DNA from: an uncultured Pelagibacteraceae bacterium
Lineage (GTDB): Bacteria > Pseudomonadota > Alphaproteobacteria > Pelagibacterales > Pelagibacteraceae
Direction: 5' to 3'
NCBI GenBank assembly: GCA_902577575.1
Contig: CACGZQ010000001.1
Location: 60,001 to 110,526, forward strand
Length of the DNA: 50,526 bases
The notes beneath the pieces were generated by a model. It was given only the letters and a program-made list of their open reading frames with translations, did no database searches and was not told the DNA's origin. Made by a program: the position numbers and the translations under genes. Positions 30,883 through 40,804 of the stretch are shown piece after piece; the first letter of the stretch is position 1; every line of letters begins with the position of its first letter.

Positions 30883-31638
30883 TCAATATCTTACTTTAAT
30901 TAAATATAATCCACATGCTGGTGCTGGTGGAGCACAATTTGATCTTTTCTTTGAATAAAATTTTTTTTTAAAGATACTAACATTCCATTTTCCAATTGCC
31001 AAATATACTAAACAACCCACCATTGATCTAACTTGATTTTGTAAAAATGATTTGGACCGAAATGTTATCATTATATCTTCATTCATTTTTTTTTTTACTA
31101 TTACTGCATTCATATTTTTAATTGGAGACTTTGCAGTACAAGAAGCAGCTCTAAAAGTTGAAAAATCATGTGTACCTTCTAAAATTTTTGCTCCTTTTAT
31201 TAAAAGGTTAATGTTAAGTTTTTTTTTTATATGCCAAGCTTTATTATAATCAAGAGAAAGTGAGCTCAACCTATTAATAATTCGATAACTATAAATTCTC
31301 TCTTTGGCATTGTATCTAGAGTGGAAATCAATTTTTTTCTTATTAATGTTTATTATAGAAATAAGGTCTTTCTTTAAAAAATGATTCACGGAATTTAAGA
31401 ATTTGTTGCTATTTTTAATGTTTACTTTAGTTTTAAAATTAGCGTATTGGCCTAAAGCATGAACACCTTTATCAGTTCTACCAGCACCAATTACTTTAAT
31501 TTTATCTTTTAATAATTTTTTTAATACTTTTTCTAATTTTTCTTGTACAGATTGTCCATTTTTTTGATATTGCCAACCCACAAATTTAGTTCCATCGTAT
31601 TCAACTTTAATTAAATAGTTATAAACTTTAATTAACAT
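30883..31638 (-). CDS. truA: tRNA pseudouridine(38-40) synthase
   Basis: The 251-residue enzyme isomerises U38-U40 in tRNA anticodon stems. The catalytic D56 is in GAGRTDKGVHALGQ, with YDGTKFVGWQYQ upstream. It overlaps fmt by 11 bases and is the last gene of the run def-fmt-truA. Confidence 0.96.
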   Translation of the reverse strand: MLIKVYNYLIKVEYDGTKFVGWQYQKNGQSVQEKLEKVLKKLLKDKIKVIGAGRTDKGVHALGQYANFKTKVNIKNSNKFLNSVNHFLKKDLISIININKKKIDFHSRYNAKERIYSYRIINRLSSLSLDYNKAWHIKKKLNINLLIKGAKILEGTHDFSTFRAASCTAKSPIKNMNAVIVKKKMNEDIMITFRSKSFLQNQVRSMVGCLVYLAIGKWNVSIFKKKFYSKKRSNCAPPAPACGLYLIKVRY

Positions 31639-32545
31639 TTATTCCGACTTTTAGATTATTTCCCCTCAAAAATTCTGAAGCCTTCATTTTATTTTTACCT
31701 TCCTTTTTTAATTCCAAAACTTGAATTGAATTTTTTAAACAACCTATTATAAAATTTTTATCGATAATTTGGCCAGCAGGGCCAATTAGCTTAACTTCCT
31801 TTGCCTTTAAGACTTTTATTCGTGTACCATTTATTTCTAGCCAAGCGCCTAGTGTAGAGCTAAATGCATTAATTGTTGCAATAATTTTTTTGGCGTCAGT
31901 GTTAAAATTTATTTTTGTTTCAGATTTCTCAATTTTTTTAGCATAAGTCGCCTCACTTTCATTTTGATTTACAAAAATTTCATCTTTTTTTTCGATTAAC
32001 TTTAATGATTTAAGTATTAAATTTGAGCCAACGCTTGTTAATTCATTGCTCAAAATCTCGTAATTAGTATCAGGAAAAATGTCTACTTCTGATTTCATCA
32101 TTACAGGTCCTGAATCTAACTTTGGTACTATTTTCATAATTGAAATACCTGTTTTTTTGTCTAAATTCATTATTGCTCGCTCAATTGGTGCCGCACCTCT
32201 CCATTTAGGTAACAAAGATGCATGAATGTTTAAAAATTTAATCTTTTTAAAATTTAATAATGCAGATGGCAATATTTTTCCGTAAGCGACTACAATAACT
32301 ACATCAGGTTTCAGATTTTTTATAAAATCACATTCTTTTTTGTCAAATTTAATCGGATATCTAACTTGAAGTTTAACTGTATTTGAGAATTCATGGATAG
32401 GTGAAATATTAATTTTTTGTCCTCTGTCTTTTTTTTTAGGTTTCTGGGTATAAACTGCCAAGATATTGTGTTCTGAGTCATTAATTGATTTGAGTATTGG
32501 GACAGCAAAATTTGGTGTTCCCATAAAAATTATATTCAAAGCCAT
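31628..32545 (-). CDS. fmt: Methionyl-tRNA formyltransferase
   Basis: The 305-residue enzyme formylates Met-tRNA for initiation. Motifs are FMGTPNFAVPIL at the N-terminus and NIHASLLPKWRGAAPIERAI with the formyl-folate site. It follows def by four bases; the two act at the start and end of the formyl-Met cycle. Confidence 0.97.
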   Translation of the reverse strand: MALNIIFMGTPNFAVPILKSINDSEHNILAVYTQKPKKKDRGQKINISPIHEFSNTVKLQVRYPIKFDKKECDFIKNLKPDVVIVVAYGKILPSALLNFKKIKFLNIHASLLPKWRGAAPIERAIMNLDKKTGISIMKIVPKLDSGPVMMKSEVDIFPDTNYEILSNELTSVGSNLILKSLKLIEKKDEIFVNQNESEATYAKKIEKSETKINFNTDAKKIIATINAFSSTLGAWLEINGTRIKVLKAKEVKLIGPAGQIIDKNFIIGCLKNSIQVLELKKEGKNKMKASEFLRGNNLKVGINVN

Positions 32546-32549
32546 TAAT

Positions 32550-33074
32550 TTATAAAACTATTTTATTTATTTCTTTTTTTTGTTTTGTTAATTTTTTAAT
32601 AATCATATCTTTTTTTAATTTAGATAAATAATCTATAAATAATCTTCCATTTAGATGGTCAATCTCATGTTGTATGCAAGTTGCTAAAAGTCCAGTCGCC
32701 TTCAAGTTTCTTTTTTTACCGTGATAGTCAATGAAATCTAACTCACATTCAGCAGGCCTTTCAACTTCAGCAAAATAACCAGGTAAGGATAAACATCCTT
32801 CTTCATGAACTGAAGTATTTTTTGTTTTAAAAGTAATTTTTGGATTTATAAAAAATAGAGGATTTTTTTTCTCGCCGTCTTTTGACAAATCTATAACTAT
32901 AAGTTGTTTTAGTATTCCTACTTGTACTGCAGCTAAACCTATTCCTGGGGCTGAGTACATTGTTTCTAACATGTCATCTAAAAGTTTTCTCAAATCGTCA
33001 TTAACATTTTCAATAAGATCACTTTTTTTTCTGAGGATAGGGTCTGGTTCAATTATAATTGTTTTCTTAGACAT
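32550..33074 (-). CDS. def: Peptide deformylase
   Basis: The 174-residue metalloenzyme removes the N-formyl group from new proteins. All three signature motifs are present: GIGLAAVQVG, EEGCLSLPG and QHEIDHLNG. It lies 19 bases after the large exported protein gene. Confidence 0.97.
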   Translation of the reverse strand: MSKKTIIIEPDPILRKKSDLIENVNDDLRKLLDDMLETMYSAPGIGLAAVQVGILKQLIVIDLSKDGEKKNPLFFINPKITFKTKNTSVHEEGCLSLPGYFAEVERPAECELDFIDYHGKKRNLKATGLLATCIQHEIDHLNGRLFIDYLSKLKKDMIIKKLTKQKKEINKIVL

Positions 33075-33093
33075 TTAGAACAATATAAACTAT

Positions 33094-34830
33094 TTAGGCT
33101 CTTTGAGGTAGAGCTGAAATTAAAATCTTGTTCCTAATAACTATTAAATTCATTTCGTTAAGTAAATTAGTTATGAAATAAATTGTCTCTGGATCTAGTT
33201 GATAGGGTTCGTCTTCTCCAATTATTTCAACTATCTTTAAAGCAAGAAAGGCATTTTGGTTTTTCTTAATGAGCTGCATTAAGTTTTTAGGCACTTCATA
33301 TTTATTAGACAGCTCTTTTTGGTTAAAATTATTAGGTATTGTAAAGCCATCTTTTAGAAGCGCGTCAATTAAAGCTAAATCTTTCGCAGAATAAAAATAT
33401 TTTCTATTTTTACTTAATTTTCTGAATATTCTATCAATATCTTTTTGTATTTTTTTTTCATCTTCTTCCTCTAAATAAAATTTAATAATTTTTGACTGAT
33501 GTAAAATTTTATCATTATATTTAACTTTTCTTATAATATTTTTATCTTTTGAAATTAATTTTTTTTCGACTGCTTCCTTATATTCTTCAGGTATATTATC
33601 TAATCCAATAGTCTTAAATGCATCACTCATTTTTTTTGAAAAAATGTTTTGTAAATCATCTTTTTTGAATAACTCATCAAGAAGAAAAAGATATTCTAAT
33701 TTTGAAACTATATCTTCTGACAATAGGTATTTTTGATAAATAAGCGACCTAGCATCACTTGTATTTAATGTTTGATAAAGATTTTTTGCATTGATCAATG
33801 TGTTTAAATTAAAAGGAATTTGTTTGTATATATTAAAAATTATTTTCTCGTCTACTTGTTGTTGATTGGCGGCTAATTCAAGCTCTCTTATTCTCTCTTT
33901 GTCATTGACGTCATCTATTTTAATTAAATTAGCTGCATTCAAATACTTCCAAATTTCTTTTTTAGTTTTTTTAGAAGGTGTATAATTAAAATCTTTAATA
34001 GTTACACTTGATAAATAAAAATTAAGTAAGTTTTTTTCATTAATCTTATCTGATGTCTTGTCAGAAATACCAAGAAGGAAATTAATCTTATCGTCAAAAA
34101 ATTTATCAGATTGATTTTGCTCTCGTAATAAATCAAGAAGTAATTGGGCTTGTGGTTTTTTATTATCAAATACCAAACAATAAATTTTAAACTTTTCTAA
34201 ATATGCGTCTTTTATTGTGCTATCAATGAATTTAATTTTTTTGCAACCCTCATTGATGTTAGCTTTAGCAATATTTTCATCGACTAAGTATTGCACTAAA
34301 ATCCTTTTGCCATCAAATTCTTCATTTCGTTTTAAAAAATTTTCAATTAATTTAGAACGATTATTTTTAATTAACCAGTCTACTTTTAATTTTACAAATT
34401 CTTTTTGACTCATTCCTTTAGGAGGGTAAGAAAAAGATAATAATACATTTTCTAATATTTCTTCAGAAGTTTGTGATAAACTAATTTTATTAATTCTATT
34501 TAAGCTAGCTTTTAAATCATCTGCCTGAGTAGAAGACCACATATTTAGATTGAAGTTATAATCAGCTGGATCATATATCCCATAAACATTTATTTCTTCA
34601 GCGCTATCATTTAATGTATCTTGTATTTTTATTTCGTCATTATTCGTATCTACTTTAATAGTTTTTTGGGTTGGTTTTAATTCTGTAGAGTTCTGATTTT
34701 TAGGCTCAGTAATCTCCCCATTCTGTTTATTATTTTTCCAGATATCAATCTTATCTTCAGATTTAACTGGAGAAAAAAATATTAATAAAATTAATAAGCT
34801 TATAAAGCTCTTAAAGCTTTTTAATATCAT
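33094..34830 (-). CDS. Exported helical protein of unknown function
   Basis: The 578-residue protein has a signal peptide (about 1-24, LILLIFFSPVKS), then a low-complexity Lys/Glu/Asn stretch and a long all-helical part from about residue 95 to the end that could be a repeat solenoid. A stretch with AQLLLDLLREQNQSDKFF resembles an alphaproteobacterial family, often mislabelled antifreeze protein, that I recall lying upstream of aroK. That match is from memory. It overlaps the small membrane protein gene by 20 bases and precedes def. Function is unknown. Confidence 0.7.
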   Translation of the reverse strand: MILKSFKSFISLLILLIFFSPVKSEDKIDIWKNNKQNGEITEPKNQNSTELKPTQKTIKVDTNNDEIKIQDTLNDSAEEINVYGIYDPADYNFNLNMWSSTQADDLKASLNRINKISLSQTSEEILENVLLSFSYPPKGMSQKEFVKLKVDWLIKNNRSKLIENFLKRNEEFDGKRILVQYLVDENIAKANINEGCKKIKFIDSTIKDAYLEKFKIYCLVFDNKKPQAQLLLDLLREQNQSDKFFDDKINFLLGISDKTSDKINEKNLLNFYLSSVTIKDFNYTPSKKTKKEIWKYLNAANLIKIDDVNDKERIRELELAANQQQVDEKIIFNIYKQIPFNLNTLINAKNLYQTLNTSDARSLIYQKYLLSEDIVSKLEYLFLLDELFKKDDLQNIFSKKMSDAFKTIGLDNIPEEYKEAVEKKLISKDKNIIRKVKYNDKILHQSKIIKFYLEEEDEKKIQKDIDRIFRKLSKNRKYFYSAKDLALIDALLKDGFTIPNNFNQKELSNKYEVPKNLMQLIKKNQNAFLALKIVEIIGEDEPYQLDPETIYFITNLLNEMNLIVIRNKILISALPQRA

Positions 34831-34990
34831 TTGTAATATCTATATCAAATTTTTTTTCTGGACTTGGAAAACTTATTTTTTCAATTAAAAAAATTGTAAT
34901 AATGAAAATGACAACCACTAAGAAAATTTTTATCAATAATTTTAATATTGAGCTTCCTAAACTTTGCTGTCTGTTGTATTTAAGTTGCAT
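34811..34990 (-). CDS. Small single-pass membrane protein (59 aa)
   Basis: An ATG at 34990 opens a 59-codon frame ending at 34811-34813, inside the start of the 578-residue protein gene. It has a basic N-terminus, one strong membrane helix at about residues 16-36 and a charged tail starting FPSPEKKFDIDI. The tight overlap suggests coupled expression with the exported protein. The family is not recognised. Confidence 0.65.
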   Translation of the reverse strand: MQLKYNRQQSLGSSILKLLIKIFLVVVIFIITIFLIEKISFPSPEKKFDIDITNDIKKL

Positions 34991-35063
34991 ACTTTAAGAT
35001 TTTATTTAAACTAAATAAATAAGACATATTTATGAAAAATCAAATTCAAAATTGGAAGAGAAA

Positions 35064-35579
35064 TTGAGTAAAAACCTTGTTTTAACTGGAATGATGGGTG
35101 TAGGAAAATCTACTGTTGGTCGAAGTATAGCTAATGCTTTGTCATATAGCTTTGTCGATATAGATAAAATGATAGAAAAAAAAGAAGGTTGTACCATAAG
35201 TTCTATATTCAAAAATAAAAGTGAAATTTATTTTAGAAAAATTGAAAAACAGATTAGTTTGGAAGAATTAAAAAAAAAAAATTCTGTTATTTCACTTGGT
35301 GGAGGAGCATTTTTAGATGAATCTATCAGACGTTCAGTAAAAAATTCCTCAATAAGTTTTTGGCTTGACGTTGAAGTTTCGGAGCTTGTGAAAAGATTAA
35401 AAAAAAACAAAAAAAGGCCTCTTTTATTTAAGAAAAATTTAAACGAAACAATTAATAAAATTTACTTAGAGAGAAAGAGAACATACAGTAAAGCTGATTT
35501 TAGGATTAAATGTACCTTTTTAAAACCTAATTTTATTGTTAACAAAATATTAAATTTGTATGAAAAAGAAAGAAGTTAA
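35064..35579 (+). CDS. aroK: Shikimate kinase
   Basis: The enzyme phosphorylates shikimate for aromatic amino acids. Walker A is GMMGVGKST near the start, followed by FVDIDKMIEKKEG and SLGGGAFLDE. A TTG at 35064 has GGAAGAG just upstream and gives about 171 residues; a TTG at 35052 would add four. No in-frame ATG is upstream. It overlaps aroB by 20 bases. Confidence 0.94.
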   Translation: MSKNLVLTGMMGVGKSTVGRSIANALSYSFVDIDKMIEKKEGCTISSIFKNKSEIYFRKIEKQISLEELKKKNSVISLGGGAFLDESIRRSVKNSSISFWLDVEVSELVKRLKKNKKRPLLFKKNLNETINKIYLERKRTYSKADFRIKCTFLKPNFIVNKILNLYEKERS

Positions 35580-36672
35580 ATTTAGAAGTTTATCCAATAA
35601 CTACTCAGTAATTATAGGAAATAATATTTTAGGATATTTAAATAAAAGAATTAAATTACTATGCCCAAAAACAAAAAAAGTTGCGATTATTTTCGACAAA
35701 AATGTCCCTCAAAAGTTTAGAACAATTTTGAAAAAGGAACTTAAGGATTATCATCTGATTTTTTTTTCGTTTAGTTCAAGTGAGAAATCAAAAAACTTTA
35801 ACACAATAAACTTTTTTTTAAATAAGCTCTTAATTAATAATTTTAATAGATCAGATTTGTTAATAGGCTTGGGAGGTGGAATAACCGGTGATGTTGTGGG
35901 TTTTGTGGCAAGTATTTTTAAGCGAGGATTGAATTTCATAAACATACCTACTACTTTATTAGCACAAGTTGATGCTGCAATTGGCGGAAAAACTGGGGTT
36001 AATTCAAATCTTGGAAAAAATTTAATTGGGTCTTTTTACCAACCGAAATTAGTTTTAAATGACTCTGCTTTTTTAGACTCTCTATCAAAAAAAGAGATGA
36101 TTTGTGGTTATGCTGAAATCTTAAAACACTCAATTATAAATGATAAAAATTTTTTCAATTGGCTTAAAAGAAAAACCCATTCAATTTTAAATAAAAAAAG
36201 GAATGATTTAGAATATGCTATTAGAAAAAGTTGTGAGATTAAGATGATGTTTGTAAACAAGGATGTTCATGAAAAAGGTTTGCGAATGACTCTTAATTTT
36301 GGACACACTTTTGCTCACGCTATAGAAGTTAAAAATGATTATTCAAAAAACATTACTCATGGGGAGGCAGTTTTATCAGGAATGATTCTTGCTATCAAAT
36401 TGTCTTTGATTAAGAAAATATGCAAAAGAAAAATTTTGAATGAGGTGGAAGATTTATACAAAAAAAATAATTTAGACTATACTATTAAAAATTTTAGATC
36501 TGAGAAATCGATTAAAAATTTAATACCTTTTATCAAAAATGATAAGAAAAATGATGACGAAAAAATAAATTTTATTTTATTAAAATCAATTGGGAAAACT
36601 ACCAAGCCTAATTCTCAAAAAATTTCAATTAGTAATATTAAAAAATACGCTAAGACTATGTCTCTATATTAA
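35560..36672 (+). CDS. aroB: 3-dehydroquinate synthase
   Basis: The 370-residue NAD/metal enzyme forms dehydroquinate. Seen are LIGLGGGITGDVVGFVASI, TTLLAQVDAAIGGKTGVN and metal-binding LNFGHTFAHAIE. It is coupled to aroK. Its 3' end overlaps the convergent bolA gene by 17 bases. Confidence 0.97.
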   Translation: MKKKEVKFRSLSNNYSVIIGNNILGYLNKRIKLLCPKTKKVAIIFDKNVPQKFRTILKKELKDYHLIFFSFSSSEKSKNFNTINFFLNKLLINNFNRSDLLIGLGGGITGDVVGFVASIFKRGLNFINIPTTLLAQVDAAIGGKTGVNSNLGKNLIGSFYQPKLVLNDSAFLDSLSKKEMICGYAEILKHSIINDKNFFNWLKRKTHSILNKKRNDLEYAIRKSCEIKMMFVNKDVHEKGLRMTLNFGHTFAHAIEVKNDYSKNITHGEAVLSGMILAIKLSLIKKICKRKILNEVEDLYKKNNLDYTIKNFRSEKSIKNLIPFIKNDKKNDDEKINFILLKSIGKTTKPNSQKISISNIKKYAKTMSLY

Positions 36673-36913
36673 TTTCTAAAGCATGTATTTTAGTTTTTAA
36701 ATCCTCTTTTAAAATTTTGTTTATAATTTTATGAGCTTCAAGTCTTGGGATAGAGCTTAAATATTCTGACTTTAAAATTAATTTTATATGGTATCTTTCG
36801 GGAGAAAAAAATTTATGTCCTTTATGTTTAGAAGAATTATCAACAATTTCTAACTTTTCTAATTTTACTTTTGATTTAATTTTATTCTCTAAACTTTTAA
36901 AATAATTTTTCAT
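36656..36913 (-). CDS. bolA: BolA family protein
   Basis: Start at 36913 gives 85 residues with the BolA pattern VDNSSKHKGHKFFSPERYHIKLIL and the C-terminal HALEI. BolA proteins pair with monothiol glutaredoxins in iron-sulfur handling. The open frame reaches 37099, but that part overlaps the divergent J-domain gene and does not look like BolA. A bolA next to a J-domain gene and cobST is a recurrent alphaproteobacterial arrangement. Confidence 0.9.
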   Translation of the reverse strand: MKNYFKSLENKIKSKVKLEKLEIVDNSSKHKGHKFFSPERYHIKLILKSEYLSSIPRLEAHKIINKILKEDLKTKIHALEINIET

Positions 36914-36943
36914 TATTTTGTTTTTACTATATAGATTAGGGTT

Positions 36944-37459
36944 ATGAAAATTATTTGTGACTGGAAAAACTGTAAAGAAATAGGTTCTTATAGGGCTCCT
37001 GTTGAGAAAGATAATAGTAAAAAATATAGGCTTCTTTGCCTTCAACATATAAAAATCTTTAATAAAAGTTGGAATTATTTTGATAACATGAATGACCAAG
37101 AAATTGAGTTTTTTATCAAGTCTGATCTAACATGGCATAAGTCTACTAAAAAGTTTGGTTCATCTGAAAATTTTTTTAATATATTATGGAATAATGCATT
37201 AGAAGATAATCTTAAAATTTTTAAAAGTTCTAATTATAAAGATTTCAAAAAAACAAAAATTTCACAAACTGACAGAGATGCTCTTCAAGTAATGGAGTTA
37301 AATGATGATGTAAAATGGGATCAAATACAAATAAAATTTAAAGAGCTTGTAAAAAAATATCATCCTGATAAAAACCAAGGAAATAAAAAATTTGAAGAAA
37401 AATTAAAAAAAATAACTTTGGCTTATAGTCAACTAAAAAAAACTTTAGGAAAAAAATGA
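36944..37459 (+). CDS. J-domain (DnaJ-like) protein
   Basis: The 171-residue protein has its J domain at the C-terminus (about 116-171) with HPD in KKYHPDKNQGNKKF. The N-terminal half has Cys pairs (CDWKNC, later CLQH) that may bind metal. J domains stimulate DnaK. It overlaps cobS by four bases (ATGA), suggesting that it serves the CobS/CobT complex. Confidence 0.88.
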   Translation: MKIICDWKNCKEIGSYRAPVEKDNSKKYRLLCLQHIKIFNKSWNYFDNMNDQEIEFFIKSDLTWHKSTKKFGSSENFFNILWNNALEDNLKIFKSSNYKDFKKTKISQTDRDALQVMELNDDVKWDQIQIKFKELVKKYHPDKNQGNKKFEEKLKKITLAYSQLKKTLGKK

Positions 37460-38433
37460 CAGCAGAACAAATTATACAAAAACCGGATATAAAATTATCA
37501 GTAAAACAAACTTTTGGATTCGACAGTAATATGAAAGTCGCAGCATTTTCAAAAAAAAACCAATTTGTTCCAAAAATTGACACGGACTATAAATTTGACA
37601 AAGATACAACGCTATCAATATTAGCTGGATTTTCATTCAATAAGAGAGTTTTAATACAAGGGTATCATGGCACGGGAAAATCTACTCATATAGAACAAGT
37701 AGCTGCTAGATTGAACTGGCCTTGTATAAGAGTGAATTTAGACAGCCATATAAGTAGAATAGATTTGATTGGTAAAGATGCAATAGTGGTCAAAGATGGA
37801 AAACAAGTTACTGAATTTAAAGAGGGAATACTGCCTTGGTCAATACAAAATCCCGTTGCTTTAGTATTTGATGAATATGATGCTGGTAGACCAGATGTAA
37901 TGTTTGTCATTCAAAGAATTCTTGAGAGTGATGGTAAATTTACTTTATTAGATAAGAATAAAGTTTTAGAACAACATGATTTTTTTAGAATTTTTGCAAC
38001 AACAAATACTGTAGGTCTCGGGGATACCACGGGGCTATACCATGGTACACAACAAATAAATCAAGGGCAAATGGATAGATGGAATATTGTATCTACATTA
38101 AATTATCTGCCTTTTGAAAAGGAACTTGAAATAATACTTTCTAAAAATAAAGTTTATAATAATAAAGATGGAAAAGAATTAGTTTCCAACATGATCAAAG
38201 TTGCAGATTTAACTAGAAAAGGTTTTATCAACGGTGATATATCTACAGTTATGAGTCCAAGAACAGTTTTACATTGGGCGGAAAACACAGATATATTTAA
38301 AGATAAGGGGTACTCTTTCAGAGTTACATTTCTGAATAAGTGTGACGATTTGGAAAAAAAAATAATTTCAGAATACTATCAAAGATGTTTTGGTGAAGAT
38401 TTACCAGAGTCATCAATTAATGTCTCTATTTAA
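37456..38433 (+). CDS. cobS: CobS, AAA+ subunit of cobaltochelatase-type complex
   Basis: The 325-residue AAA+ ATPase has Walker [11 protein letters not shown] (about 73-82) and Walker [15 protein letters not shown], plus a sensor region [11 protein letters not shown]. In aerobic cobalamin makers CobS works with CobT and CobN to insert cobalt. No cobN or other cob gene is in the window. It overlaps the J-domain gene and cobT, so the three are coupled. Confidence 0.93.
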   Translation: MTAEQIIQKPDIKLSVKQTFGFDSNMKVAAFSKKNQFVPKIDTDYKFDKDTTLSILAGFSFNKRVLIQGYHGTGKSTHIEQVAARLNWPCIRVNLDSHISRIDLIGKDAIVVKDGKQVTEFKEGILPWSIQNPVALVFDEYDAGRPDVMFVIQRILESDGKFTLLDKNKVLEQHDFFRIFATTNTVGLGDTTGLYHGTQQINQGQMDRWNIVSTLNYLPFEKELEIILSKNKVYNNKDGKELVSNMIKVADLTRKGFINGDISTVMSPRTVLHWAENTDIFKDKGYSFRVTFLNKCDDLEKKIISEYYQRCFGEDLPESSINVSI

Positions 38434-40231
38434 AGTGGAAAGAAAAAAAGAAAAGCTTGAGGATTTTAAAACTGCAATTAGTTCGACTGTAAGATCTCTA
38501 ACAAATTCAAACAAAATTGAGGTTTCATTTGGAAATAAAAGTACTACTTCCTTGAATAAATCAATTGAATTACCGGAATTAAATTATTCTAAGAATAAGA
38601 TCAACTTTGATGAAATTAGAGCAATAGCAGATTCAAAATCTTTATTGCATAGATTTTCAAATAAAGAAATCTTAAAAAAATATGAGCCTGATGGAAATAT
38701 ATCAAAAAAACTTTATAAAATTTCTGAGAAAATTAGATGTGAAAATATTGGCTCAAATTACTTTAAAGGTGTCAAAAATAATATTGAGAAATTTTATCTA
38801 AAAAGGATAGATGGATTAGATTTAAAAAGTAGTGAAGACAAAATAATAGAGTCTTTCGAAAACTATTTGCGAATTAAATTTTTAGATTTAAAAAATGGGA
38901 GCCTTATCGATAAAAAGATAAAATCTTTTAAAAAAGATTTAAATGAAAGGTTTAAAAGTAAAATAAATGACCTTAAAAGTCTCACATTAGATCAAGAAAA
39001 GTTTAATTCTATAATTTCCAAGATTATTTCAAATATGAGTTTGGATGAAAGCTTTGAAGAGAATGAGAAGAAAAATGAAATCAATGATGATGATAAAAAA
39101 ACTAAACCACAGGAACAAGAACAACAGCCTCAAGAAAAAGAAGTAAGCAAACAGGAGATGTCTATTGATGTGGGTGTCCCAGATCTTAAAAATGAGGCGA
39201 AAGAATCAGACAATGCAGACGAAGAGGTTCAGATAGAAGATAGCTTTAGGCCTGATTTACAAAAAGGTTTAAAAAATAATTTTGGCGATTTAAATTACAA
39301 AGTTTATACCGATCAATTTGATGAAATTATTAAGGCTGAAGAGCTAGAAAATAGCGATGAGCTTTTGAGATTAAGAAAAAGTCTTGACCAACAATTATTG
39401 CAACTTAAAAATTTTATATCCAAATTAGCAAATAAATTACAAAGAAAATTATTAGCTAAACAGAATAGATCTTGGCATTTTGACCTTGAGGATGGTTTGC
39501 TAGATACGTCAAAATTACCAAGAATAATTATAGATCCACTAAATTCTTTATCTTTTAAGAAAGAAAAAGATATTGAATTTAAAGATACCCTAGTAACGAT
39601 TCTAATAGATAACTCTGGTTCAATGAGAGGTAAGCCAATTTCTGTAGCAGCAATTTGTGCAGATATTTTGTCTAGAACATTAGAAAGATGCATGGTGAAA
39701 GTTGAAATACTCGGCTTTACAACTAAGCATTGGAAAGGTGGTTCGTCTCGAGAAAAATGGATGAAAAACGAAAAACCTAATTTACCGGGAAGGCTTAATG
39801 ATTTGAGACACATTATTTATAAATCTGCTGATACTCCGTGGAGACAAGCTAAAAATAATATGGGTTTGATGTTAAAGGAGGGGTTGTTGAAGGAAAATAT
39901 AGATGGAGAAGCTCTAAAATGGGCATTTAATAAAATGAACAAAAGAAGAGAGGATAGAAAGATACTTATGGTTATTTCGGACGGAGCTCCAGTTGATGAC
40001 TCTACCCTTTCAACTAATACAAGTGATTATTTGGAGAATAATTTAAAGAAGACTGTTAAATGGATTGAAGATAAATCAAATATTGAACTATTGGCAATAG
40101 GTATTGGTCATGACGTTACTAGGTATTACAACAAAGCAATCAAAATTATAGATGTTCAGGATTTAGGTGACGCAATGATAAATCAATTGACAGATTTATT
40201 TAACGATAAAATAAAGAAAACTATTCACTGA
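38420..40231 (+). CDS. cobT: CobT, VWA subunit of cobaltochelatase-type complex
   Basis: The start at 38420 ([17 protein letters not shown]) gives 603 residues. After a helical N-terminal part comes an acidic, Gln-rich linker (about 220-280). The C-terminal VWA domain has a [13 protein letters not shown] with APVDDS later. CobT partners CobS in a two-ring chaperone-like assembly. Size is normal. It ends one base from the convergent transporter gene. Confidence 0.92.
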   Translation: MSLFKVERKKEKLEDFKTAISSTVRSLTNSNKIEVSFGNKSTTSLNKSIELPELNYSKNKINFDEIRAIADSKSLLHRFSNKEILKKYEPDGNISKKLYKISEKIRCENIGSNYFKGVKNNIEKFYLKRIDGLDLKSSEDKIIESFENYLRIKFLDLKNGSLIDKKIKSFKKDLNERFKSKINDLKSLTLDQEKFNSIISKIISNMSLDESFEENEKKNEINDDDKKTKPQEQEQQPQEKEVSKQEMSIDVGVPDLKNEAKESDNADEEVQIEDSFRPDLQKGLKNNFGDLNYKVYTDQFDEIIKAEELENSDELLRLRKSLDQQLLQLKNFISKLANKLQRKLLAKQNRSWHFDLEDGLLDTSKLPRIIIDPLNSLSFKKEKDIEFKDTLVTILIDNSGSMRGKPISVAAICADILSRTLERCMVKVEILGFTTKHWKGGSSREKWMKNEKPNLPGRLNDLRHIIYKSADTPWRQAKNNMGLMLKEGLLKENIDGEALKWAFNKMNKRREDRKILMVISDGAPVDDSTLSTNTSDYLENNLKKTVKWIEDKSNIELLAIGIGHDVTRYYNKAIKIIDVQDLGDAMINQLTDLFNDKIKKTIH

Positions 40232-40232
40232 A

Positions 40233-40802
40233 TTAAGAACTAGTAACTGACTTTTCGCTATAATCTTTAATTTTACCTAACAAAAGTCTAAACGGGATAA
40301 GCATTGATAGTGCAACAATTAATTTTACTGTTAGATCACCTACCGCTAAAGTTACCCATGGAATACCAGTTGAGTAAAAAGCTATTGAGAAAAATAAGAA
40401 AGTATCAGTTATAGAACCAAGGACAGATGAAAAAAATGGTGCAACAAACCATCTTTTTTTTCTTAGTCTATCAAAAATTTGCACATCTAAATTTTGAGCT
40501 ATGAAAAATGCGACTCCAGAACCAATGGCTATCCTTATAGAGATTAAATCTGAAAAGTTTGTCGAAACAATAAGAGTTAATAAAATTCCAATAAAAAATC
40601 CAATATAAACTACTTTTCTTGCAACTATTTTTCCATAAGCTCGATTAGCTAGGTCAGTTATCAAAAAAGAAATTGGATAACTAAAAGCGCCGTAAGTTAA
40701 GATCTCACTTAATCCAAAAAATTTAACTGGAAATTGTACTAAATAATTTGAAATTACTACAACAAAACCCATTAAGACTGCGAGTTTGTAATATAAGTTC
40801 AT
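40233..40802 (-). CDS. Queuosine precursor transporter (YhhQ/VUT family)
   Basis: The 189-residue protein has about five or six membrane segments and the family features GAFSYPISFLITDLANRAYG and SVLGSITDTFLFFSIAF. YhhQ takes up preQ0/preQ1 for the queuosine tRNA modification; specificity here is inferred. It follows rpmB by two bases. Confidence 0.87.
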   Translation of the reverse strand: MNLYYKLAVLMGFVVVISNYLVQFPVKFFGLSEILTYGAFSYPISFLITDLANRAYGKIVARKVVYIGFFIGILLTLIVSTNFSDLISIRIAIGSGVAFFIAQNLDVQIFDRLRKKRWFVAPFFSSVLGSITDTFLFFSIAFYSTGIPWVTLAVGDLTVKLIVALSMLIPFRLLLGKIKDYSEKSVTSS

Positions 40803-40804
40803 AG

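Noticed and set aside
36914-37099. N-terminal extension of bolA
   Set aside because: It overlaps the divergent J-domain gene, and the added residues are unlike BolA.
39313-39813. 166-codon minus-strand frame inside cobT
   Set aside because: It is antisense to the conserved VWA domain; the length is explained by codon bias.
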